A stretch of 5,653 bases of DNA from Bacteroidota bacterium (GTDB lineage Bacteria > Bacteroidota > Bacteroidia > Bacteroidales > VadinHA17), in contig VGGM01000115.1 of the NCBI GenBank assembly GCA_016868515.1, positions 1 through 5,653 on the forward strand. Direction: 5' to 3'. The translations under genes and the position numbers were made by a program. The notes below the pieces were generated by a model, which was not told the DNA's origin, searched no databases, and was given only the letters and a program-made list of their open reading frames with translations. This document shows, in pieces, positions 1-4,759 of the stretch (its first letter is position 1; each line of letters begins with the position of its first letter).

Positions 1-588
<588 letters not shown>

Positions 589-616
589 TCAGTTTTTAAG
601 TTTCCTTCCAGGTTAT

Positions 617-895
617 CTAAGCAATGTACAATACATCCGATTGAGAAATAAGAAGATAATCCACACCGTCAATGGTGAGCTCCTGACCGGCATACTTGCC
701 ATAGAGTACAGTATCACCAGCCTTCACTTCCATCTCTTCGTCCTTCTTGGCTGCACCTGTGAGTACAACACTGCCCTGCCTCGGTTTCTCCTTTGCAGAA
801 TCAGGGATTATGATCCCGCTTGCAGTCTTGGCCTCAGCCTCATGAGGCTTAACCAGAACCTTACCTGCCAATACTTTTCCTTTAAGTTTTGCCAT
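617..895 (-). CDS. groES: Co-chaperonin GroES
   Basis: This 92-residue protein is the 10-kDa lid subunit that forms a heptameric cap on GroEL. The mobile loop is easy to see at about residues 19-41, with the tripeptide that docks on GroEL at 28-30 (SGIIIPD) followed by AKEKPRQG. The roof-hairpin region is about 46-58, then the core strand TVLYGKYAG and the C-terminal QSDVLYIA. Length is normal for the family. The N-terminal strand reads LAGKVLVKP, where most GroES proteins have LxDRVLV, so the usual Asp-Arg pair is Gly-Lys here. The start is the only ATG that gives the full first strand, and no strong ribosome-binding site precedes it. groEL follows after 34 nt. The 271-nt upstream region contains a candidate σ54 promoter and repeated motifs, listed separately, and no CIRCE inverted repeat was seen there. 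Confidence 0.97.
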   Translation of the reverse strand: MAKLKGKVLAGKVLVKPHEAEAKTASGIIIPDSAKEKPRQGSVVLTGAAKKDEEMEVKAGDTVLYGKYAGQELTIDGVDYLLISQSDVLYIA

Positions 896-908
896 TGCAT
901 TATCAATT

Positions 909-1046
909 TTAAGAGTTAAACATCTGTTTTGTTACTGACATGCCTTTTCTGCATATTCCATGCCAATCAGCATGATTGCATGTTGAGAACTGACACCTGG
1001 ACATATTAGCAGCATGATTGCATCCACCTGTGATCTCATTTTTCAT
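909..1046 (-). CDS. Possible 45-residue Cys/His-rich small ORF upstream of groES (doubtful)
   Basis: An ATG at 1046-1044 opens a 45-codon frame that stops with TAA at 911-909, 13 nt before the groES start. The product has four Cys (9, 18, 23, 32) and three His (11, 25, 29), including two CNHA units 14 residues apart: GGCNHAAN and STCNHADWH. The spacing could suit metal binding, but I recognise no family. The two CNHA units are exactly the 14-bp DNA repeat read in frame with its 42-bp period. Against a real gene: a frame this short is common by chance, no convincing ribosome-binding site stands at normal distance, and a protein repeat would not need identical third codon positions. A σ54 promoter at 965-950 would also start transcription inside this frame. 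It is listed so that it can be tested, not as an established gene. Confidence 0.2.
   Translation of the reverse strand: MKNEITGGCNHAANMSRCQFSTCNHADWHGICRKGMSVTKQMFNS
950..965 (-). promoter_or_regulatory. Candidate σ54 (-24/-12) promoter for groES-groEL
   Basis: On the minus strand this reads TGGCATGGAATATGCA. Against the σ54 consensus TGGCACG-N4-TTGCW it differs at two less critical positions (C to T, T to A). The near-invariant GG and GC dinucleotides are present and separated by exactly 10 nt. The expected start point is near 939, giving a 5' leader of about 44 nt before the groES ATG. The next gene cluster on the same strand encodes a σ54 activator. By rough count, a match this good arises by chance at several percent in a region of this size, so the call is plausible but unproven. 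No perfect TAnnTTTG housekeeping element was found upstream of groES; the nearest, TAAAATTG, is only 9 nt from the ATG. Confidence 0.45.
968..981 (-). repeat. 14-bp direct repeat, promoter-proximal copy
   Basis: The minus strand reads ATGCAATCATGCTG, identical to the copy at 1010-1023. The core GCA-N4-TGC is a short imperfect dyad. This copy directly abuts the -24 element of the candidate σ54 promoter, at about -29 to -42 from the predicted start. It may be a regulator-binding site, or the in-frame repeat of the small ORF described above. Confidence 0.7.
1010..1023 (-). repeat. 14-bp direct repeat, distal copy
   Basis: This is the second perfect copy of ATGCAATCATGCTG (minus strand), 42 bp from the first, which is close to four helical turns. 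It lies at about -71 to -84 from the predicted groES start, a range compatible with a σ54 activator site. A degenerate third copy, ATGCATCATG, is at 1053-1044. By chance a perfect 14-mer repeat in a 271-bp gap is expected only about once in several thousand such gaps. Confidence 0.7.
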
Positions 1047-1091
1047 GATGCATTTGATTATCAACACCTTAAACTTCAGGAGAAATAATAC

Positions 1092-1125
1092 AAAAAATGT
1101 GTCAGTTTGTCACTCTCTGACACAT
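1092..1125 (-). terminator. Rho-independent-type terminator of the secG operon
   Basis: Reading the minus strand, a 9-bp perfect stem (ATGTGTCAG and CTGACACAT, arms at 1125-1117 and 1105-1097) encloses an 11-nt loop and is followed at once by a run of five T (1096-1092). It begins 41 nt after the secG stop codon, the right place and orientation to end the four-gene operon. The loop is somewhat large. An alternative 5-bp hairpin, TGTCA-GAGAG-TGACA, uses the same left arm. Confidence 0.65.
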
Positions 1126-1166
1126 ACGCAATATCATCATGAGGGTTGAATAAGTCCCTTTCTATA

Positions 1167-1505
1167 CTACTCCTGTTCAGGTACCTGCTGATTGGCACTC
1201 GGAAGTACAGGAACAGCATTCGGATCGATGGTGTTGCTGATCTGTTCGTTTATTCTCGACTCCCTTGCCTGTTCACCTCTTGGTATTGAGGCAGTTGCAA
1301 CAAGGCTAAGTACAAGAATTGCGATTGCCAGCGACCATGTTGATTTCTCGAGGAAGTCTGCTGTTTTCCTCACACCCATAGTCTGACCCGTTCCGGTAAA
1401 ACCGGCAGCCAGTCCGCCCCCCTTGCTGTTCTGAACGAGCACAATAAGAATCTGAAGTATGCAGGCTATTATTATAAGCGCCGAAACAAAAATGTAAATA
1501 CCCAT
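1167..1505 (-). CDS. secG: Preprotein translocase subunit SecG
   Basis: This small inner-membrane partner of SecYE assists SecA-driven export across the cytoplasmic membrane. The 112-residue protein has the SecG layout: a first membrane helix at about 4-24, the cytoplasmic loop signature VQNSKGGGLAAGF at 24-36, then GVRKTADFLEKSTW at 44-57, and a second helix at about 57-74. The Gly-rich loop followed by RKTADFLEK is characteristic of Bacteroidota SecG. The C-terminal tail after Arg76 is hydrophilic, rich in Pro, Gln and acidic residues, and longer than the minimal family core. The ATG lies 2 nt after the stop codon of the upstream TPR gene, so the two are surely on one transcript and probably translationally coupled. 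It is the last gene before the hairpin terminator at 1125-1092. Confidence 0.95.
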   Translation of the reverse strand: MGIYIFVSALIIIACILQILIVLVQNSKGGGLAAGFTGTGQTMGVRKTADFLEKSTWSLAIAILVLSLVATASIPRGEQARESRINEQISNTIDPNAVPVLPSANQQVPEQE

Positions 1506-1507
1506 TT

Positions 1508-2257
1508 CTATCCGTTTTTAATTAACTCGTTTACTCTTTCAATTTGAGCGGCAAAGTAACTACTTTTTTCCGGATATTTCAAACACAATTTGTCATATAT
1601 GTGAATCGCCCTCGTGTAATATCCCTGTTCAATGTATATCCTTGCAAGTGTTTCACTGACGAAGGCCCCCCGGTCAAGGGTATGTTGTTCTGACAGATCC
1701 TCTGCCGGCTTCTGTTCCCTGTCGCGCGATGGCTCAAGCCTTGGGTTTAGTTCAATGAATCTGTCAATAAGGGTCCGGGGTGAGATTGAGGGATGGGCTG
1801 CACTCTCCTCATCCTGGTCGAGTTCAAGCATCATTTTGTCTGTACCCACTACCGCCAGTTGCTCAGTGCCGGTGGAGGAGTCAGCGTGTGTCGGTGACCC
1901 CTCCATCTCAAGCAATGAGTCCAATCCGCCTTCATCGATTTCCGGTATAGCTGCATCAATTTCATCTGGCCGCCTGGCAACCACCTCCTGCCATACCGGT
2001 TCGTCTTCAGTTACTTCCGCAACTGCGTTCCTGTTAATCAGGAAATACAGGGCTGTACGGTCGGCAATATGGGGAGCCGATTCCCGCAGTTGAGAGTCAA
2101 ACCTGATGTCGTCAGTGTTCTTTAAGCCTTTCAGAAGTAGCAGGTGTGCACTTTGAAACCATGGAAAAAGCTGAAGTACCTCCTTTAGTTCGGTTATTGC
2201 AGCGCGATCGATCAGACCGGGATTCCTTACCAGGTTGTGGAATTCTTTCCTGTTCAT
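1508..2257 (-). CDS. Conserved protein with C-terminal TPR-like segment, function unknown
   Basis: This 249-residue soluble protein has no signal peptide and no membrane segment. Three parts can be seen. An N-terminal helical region (about 1-75) includes the aromatic cluster LQLFPWFQSAHLLLLKGL. A polar, acidic, low-complexity linker (about 80-155) is rich in Asp, Glu and Ser. A C-terminal part has the motif TLIDRFIELNPRL near 162-174, then one clear TPR-like helix pair at 198-231 (FVSETLARIYIEQGYY, AIHIYDKLCLKYPEK). From memory, proteins of this design sit between lptE and secG in many Bacteroidota, but I know of no tested function. Its fixed place between an LPS-transport gene and a translocon gene suggests a scaffold role in envelope assembly, which is inference. 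It starts 6 nt after lptE and ends 2 nt before secG. Confidence 0.85.
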   Translation of the reverse strand: MNRKEFHNLVRNPGLIDRAAITELKEVLQLFPWFQSAHLLLLKGLKNTDDIRFDSQLRESAPHIADRTALYFLINRNAVAEVTEDEPVWQEVVARRPDEIDAAIPEIDEGGLDSLLEMEGSPTHADSSTGTEQLAVVGTDKMMLELDQDEESAAHPSISPRTLIDRFIELNPRLEPSRDREQKPAEDLSEQHTLDRGAFVSETLARIYIEQGYYTRAIHIYDKLCLKYPEKSSYFAAQIERVNELIKNG

Positions 2258-2263
2258 CGGTAT

Positions 2264-2797
2264 CTACCAGTTAACAAAAGCCCTGTTGAAGATATCCTCA
2301 ACCAGCAGTTCCACAATCTTTTTCGACAGATCATCCTCAACCTGGCTCAGATCGCGGTTGCTGTCATAATCTTCATACCTCGAAAAGGTCTGATCAAAGC
2401 TGTTCTCGGGGAAGAGACTGTTTGTAAACCGTATCCTCACAGAGATGGTAAACCTGTTTACAGCAGCCCTGGCATCGCCCGAAATGGTGAGCGTAGCTGT
2501 TTTATAGTCAGATATCTCACCCTCAAAATTGGCGTCTCCCAGACCACTTACCAGTTGCAGATTGGTCTGTGCCTTGCACTTGTCAATAAGGGCCTCGGTA
2601 AGGTTCTGGCTTAGCAAAGGCTGCACCAGGCTTGCCCTGTTCTGAATATACTGTACGCTTACTGTCTTCAGGCCTGTGGTGGTTGCTCCGCTCATGGAAT
2701 AGGATATCTTGCAGGCAGTGCAGGTAATTGCCAACGCTGTGAGAATGAGGAATGAATTAATCAAACTCGGTGTTAACACATTATTCTTCAAGGCCAT
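2264..2797 (-). CDS. lptE: LptE-family lipoprotein (LPS assembly)
   Basis: LptE is the outer-membrane lipoprotein that plugs the LptD barrel and helps insert lipopolysaccharide into the outer leaflet. The 177-residue product has a signal peptide with a hydrophobic core at about 12-25 and a candidate lipidated Cys29. The lipobox (C26-T-A-C29) is not canonical, because the -3 residue is Cys rather than Leu, and Cys26 is an alternative. The mature part matches the Bacteroidota family: CKISYSMSGAT, then VSVQYIQNRASLVQPLLSQ, NFEGEISDY (90-98), FDQTFSRYEDYDS and the end VEDIFNRAFVNW. The ATG at 2797 lies inside the activator gene, overlapping it by 17 nt, which suggests translational coupling. A GTG at residue 7 (2779) is a non-overlapping alternative but would shorten the positive n-region of the signal. 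Confidence 0.93.
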   Translation of the reverse strand: MALKNNVLTPSLINSFLILTALAITCTACKISYSMSGATTTGLKTVSVQYIQNRASLVQPLLSQNLTEALIDKCKAQTNLQLVSGLGDANFEGEISDYKTATLTISGDARAAVNRFTISVRIRFTNSLFPENSFDQTFSRYEDYDSNRDLSQVEDDLSKKIVELLVEDIFNRAFVNW

Positions 2798-4034
2798 ATA
2801 GCTTTATCTTCCTGTAAAGGGTTCTTTCGCTTATACCCAGTTCACGGGCGGCAAATTTTCTCTTTCCATTGTGCTTCTCAAGAGCCCTGCTTATCATTTC
2901 GATCTCCTTACTCTCGAGAGAAAGAGACTCCTCAACAACCTCCTCTGTATCCTCAATATCGTGCCTTGCCGGCCTCACCTGAACCACGGGTTCCTCCTTC
3001 GCCGTATTTCTGACCGGAAATGCTTCTTCCACCGGCCCGTCAGAAAAAAGATTCCGAATTACCCGCGAACTCGACTCGGAAACCGTAAAGTCAGACTGGC
3101 CGCTTTGAATCATTTCGTAAACCAGTTTCTTCAGATCGTTCATATCGCTTTTCATGTCGAAAAGAATCTTGTAAAGTATCTCTCTCTCCGACGAAAACGA
3201 TCTGTCCTCGACCCTGGCAGCAAGTACCGGAAGCTTCGCTGATAAATGGTCGGGCAGGTAATTCCTGATGGTTTCCGAGGTTATTTCCCTTTCAGTCTCG
3301 ATGATAGAAATCTGCTCGGCAATATTCTTGAGTTGTCTTACGTTACCCGGCCACTGATAACCTAGAAGCAATATTCTGGCCTCGGGTGAAAGCCTTATTG
3401 CCGGCATTCTGTACTTCTCTGCAAAATCAACTGCAAACTTCCGGAATAAGAGAACTATATCCTCCCCCCTCTCTCTCAACGACGGAATCTTAATCGGAAC
3501 TGTGTTGAGCCTGTAAAAGAGGTCCTCACGGAATCTGGCGGCCGATACCGCAGCAGTAATATCCACATTGCTGGCAGCAATAACCCTTACATTGGTTTTC
3601 TGAACCTTCGATGATCCTACCCTTATGAACTCCCCGGTCTCAAGCACCCTGAGGAGCCTTACCTGTGTTGACAAGGGGAGTTCGGCCACTTCATCAAGAA
3701 ATACCGTTCCTCCGTCAGCAACTTCGAAGTAACCTTTACGACTGTCGGTGGCACCGGTAAAGGACCCCTTTTCATGGCCAAAAAGCTCTGAGTCAATAGT
3801 GCCTTCAGGGATTGCGCCGCAGTTGACGGCAATATACTGCCCGTGCTTTCTCGACGAGAAGTGATGAATAATCTGCGGAAATGACTCCTTTCCTACACCG
3901 CTTTCTCCTGAAATAAGCACTGACAGGTCGGTTGGCGCAACCTGTACAGCTATGTCGATCGCCCTGTTAAGACCCGGATAATTGCCTGTAATACCGAATC
4001 TTTGCTTTATGCTTTGCAGATCCTTCATCTTCAC
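2781..4034 (-). CDS. σ54-dependent transcriptional activator (AAA+ and Fis-type HTH), no sensor domain
   Basis: This bacterial enhancer-binding protein of 417 residues uses ATP to open promoters held by RNA polymerase-σ54. The AAA+ domain starts almost at the N-terminus. Walker A is GESGVGKE (43-50), the σ54-contact loop is GSFTGA (90-95, the common Ser variant of GAFTGA), and Walker B is VFLDE (111-115). The arginine-finger region FREDLFYRL is at 168-176 and the sensor II region WPGNVRQL at 228-235. A linker of about 120 residues includes a helical stretch, FDMKSDMNDLKKLVYEMIQ. The Fis-type helix-turn-helix ends the protein (about 376-415, ARELGISERTLYRKIKLYG). No receiver, PAS, GAF or other input domain is present. 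Two in-frame ATGs, at 4034 and 4028, differ by two codons; the first is used here. It heads the operon with lptE, the TPR gene and secG. Its targets cannot be read from the sequence, but a σ54-like promoter before groES is a candidate. Confidence 0.96.
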   Translation of the reverse strand: MKMKDLQSIKQRFGITGNYPGLNRAIDIAVQVAPTDLSVLISGESGVGKESFPQIIHHFSSRKHGQYIAVNCGAIPEGTIDSELFGHEKGSFTGATDSRKGYFEVADGGTVFLDEVAELPLSTQVRLLRVLETGEFIRVGSSKVQKTNVRVIAASNVDITAAVSAARFREDLFYRLNTVPIKIPSLRERGEDIVLLFRKFAVDFAEKYRMPAIRLSPEARILLLGYQWPGNVRQLKNIAEQISIIETEREITSETIRNYLPDHLSAKLPVLAARVEDRSFSSEREILYKILFDMKSDMNDLKKLVYEMIQSGQSDFTVSESSSRVIRNLFSDGPVEEAFPVRNTAKEEPVVQVRPARHDIEDTEEVVEESLSLESKEIEMISRALEKHNGKRKFAARELGISERTLYRKIKLYGLEE

Positions 4035-4101
4035 TATACAAACATGCGAATTTAAGTTTTTTTTAAGACATGGAAAAACAGATAATTCCTAAATTGCAGG
4101 C

Positions 4102-4123
4102 GCATCGTTACAGGCAGCGATGC
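4102..4123. promoter_or_regulatory. Short inverted repeat in the divergent spacer (possible operator)
   Basis: GCATCG at 4102-4107 and CGATGC at 4118-4123 form a perfect 6-bp inverted repeat with a 10-nt spacer. It lies between the σ54-activator gene and the secreted-protein gene, about 30 bp upstream of the -7 element of the latter. Arms this short occur by chance fairly often in a 174-bp spacer, so this is only a candidate binding site. Confidence 0.2.
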
Positions 4124-4136
4124 AACCGATTATGAA

Positions 4137-4161
4137 TTGTGAAAAAAATTAAGTACATTTG
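4137..4161 (+). promoter_or_regulatory. Bacteroidota-type promoter for the T9SS sorting-domain gene
   Basis: TACATTTG at 4154-4161 is a perfect match to the Bacteroidota -7 element TAnnTTTG and is preceded by an A-rich stretch. A TTG at 4137-4139 could be the -33 element, but its 14-nt spacing is shorter than usual, so the upstream half is weak. Transcription would begin near 4167, about 42 nt before the ATG. No equally good element was found on the opposite strand for the divergent activator gene. Confidence 0.6.
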
Positions 4162-4208
4162 CATTTTTAGCACAATTTTTGTTGCGCGGTGATAATATCG
4201 TAGATTCA

Positions 4209-4586
4209 ATGAAAAGAATTCTCGTGGCGATACTGGCAGTTTCACTGACCGCAGTGCTTGCGGCTCAAAAGGATACTGTTACGGTGCAGACCAATCAGGC
4301 CGCTATAAGTGAGAACTCATCGGGGGTTATCGAATCGACAGCACTCAAAATCTATCCTGTGCCCGTAAAGGAGAACAACTTCCATGTTGCCTCCGACAAA
4401 GAGATATCTTCCATCAGGATCACAAACATCATCGGCCAGGAAATTTACAGGAACAAATACTCCACACCCGTTCTCACCACACAGGTGTTCCTGACCAATA
4501 CCCGGCGCGGAATGTACCTGGTAACGGTAACACTCACCGATAACACACGCATTGTAAGAAAGATAATGATAGAGGCTGTGCAGTAA
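4209..4586 (+). CDS. Small secreted protein made of a signal peptide and a type IX (type A) sorting domain
   Basis: The 125-residue product has an N-terminal Sec signal (MKRILVAILAVSLTAVLAA, cleavage near 19/20) and a C-terminal domain at about 46-122. That domain has the pattern of the type IX secretion type A sorting signal: LKIYPVPVKENNF (family norm YPNP), then SIRITNIIGQEIY (68-80), RRGMYLVTV (99-107) and IVRKIMIE (115-122). Only about 26 residues, rich in Ser, Thr, Gln and Asn, lie between signal and sorting domain, so there is no visible cargo. In the known pathway the sorting domain guides cargo through the outer membrane and is usually cut off. The ATG at 4209 was chosen over a TTG at 4179 because it puts the Lys-Arg n-region directly at the start. 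It is preceded by its own promoter and transcribed away from the activator operon. The role is unknown. Confidence 0.85.
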   Translation: MKRILVAILAVSLTAVLAAQKDTVTVQTNQAAISENSSGVIESTALKIYPVPVKENNFHVASDKEISSIRITNIIGQEIYRNKYSTPVLTTQVFLTNTRRGMYLVTVTLTDNTRIVRKIMIEAVQ

Positions 4587-4643
4587 TGAATCTGCTTAGT
4601 TAACTTCTTCTGATTCAAACCAATATTTCTTCATATACCCTAT

Positions 4644-4670
4644 CCACGGGTTTAAGTGGTTCTTTTTTCT
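4644..4670 (+). terminator. Weak candidate terminator after the T9SS-domain gene
   Basis: A 4-bp stem (CCAC 4644-4647, GTGG 4656-4659) with an 8-nt loop is followed by a T-rich run including six T at 4663-4668. It lies 57 nt after the stop codon. The stem is short, so the call rests mainly on the T tract and position. The rest of the 4587-4759 spacer holds only the possible promoter listed next. Confidence 0.3.
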
Positions 4671-4709
4671 TCCGGCTAATCCATGGTCCGGTTAAGCTTC
4701 TTTAAACAA

Positions 4710-4738
4710 TTGACATTCTGAACTGTTTACCCTATCAG
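4710..4738 (+). promoter_or_regulatory. Possible promoter for the MerR-family gene
   Basis: TTGACA at 4710-4715 is followed after exactly 17 nt by TATCAG at 4733-4738, resembling a general -35/-10 pair with a perfect -35 and a 4-of-6 -10. The expected start near 4745 gives a leader of about 15 nt. No TAnnTTTG element, the usual form in this phylum, was found in the spacer, so confidence is low. Confidence 0.3.
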
Positions 4739-4759
4739 ATAAATATAACTACAAGAGAG

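Larger units (their letters stand above)
934..1123. promoter_or_regulatory. Cluster of TGACA/TGTCA elements upstream of groES
   Basis: Five copies of the pentamer TGACA or its complement lie in the gap: TGTCA at 1100-1104 and 1108-1112, and TGACA at 1118-1122, 991-995 and 936-940. Four belong to the hexamer CTGACA/TGTCAG. About 0.5 pentamers would be expected by chance in 271 bp on both strands. Three of them form the terminator-like hairpin; the other two flank the candidate σ54 promoter and its upstream repeat. They may be operator half-sites for a stress regulator, but no binding protein can be named from the sequence. Confidence 0.35.

Noticed and set aside
1092..1107. TGACACA-N4-TTGTA (minus strand) as a second σ54 promoter upstream of groES
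   Set aside because: Both critical dinucleotides are changed (GG to GA, GC to GT), and the sequence is explained by the terminator stem and its T tract.
896..1166. CIRCE (HrcA operator) before groES
   Set aside because: I looked for TTAGCACTC-N9-GAGTGCTAA. The only strong inverted repeat, ATGTGTCAG-N11-CTGACACAT, does not match it in sequence or spacing and is placed as a terminator.
1632..2093. A 153-codon plus-strand ORF, very rich in Ser
   Set aside because: It is antisense to the acidic linker of the TPR-like gene; the Ser richness follows from reading that linker backwards.
2871..3242. Plus-strand ORF of 123 codons inside the σ54-activator gene
   Set aside because: It is antisense to a gene with all AAA+ and HTH motifs intact, and has no recognisable domain of its own.
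4179..4208. TTG start at 4179 for the secreted protein
   Set aside because: It would add ten residues with acidic charges before the Lys-Arg n-region and spoil the signal peptide. The ATG at 4209 gives a normal one.
4668..4705. CCGG-containing near-palindromes in the spacer before the MerR gene
   Set aside because: The matching arms are only four bases and self-complementary; no longer stem can be built, so nothing functional is supported.
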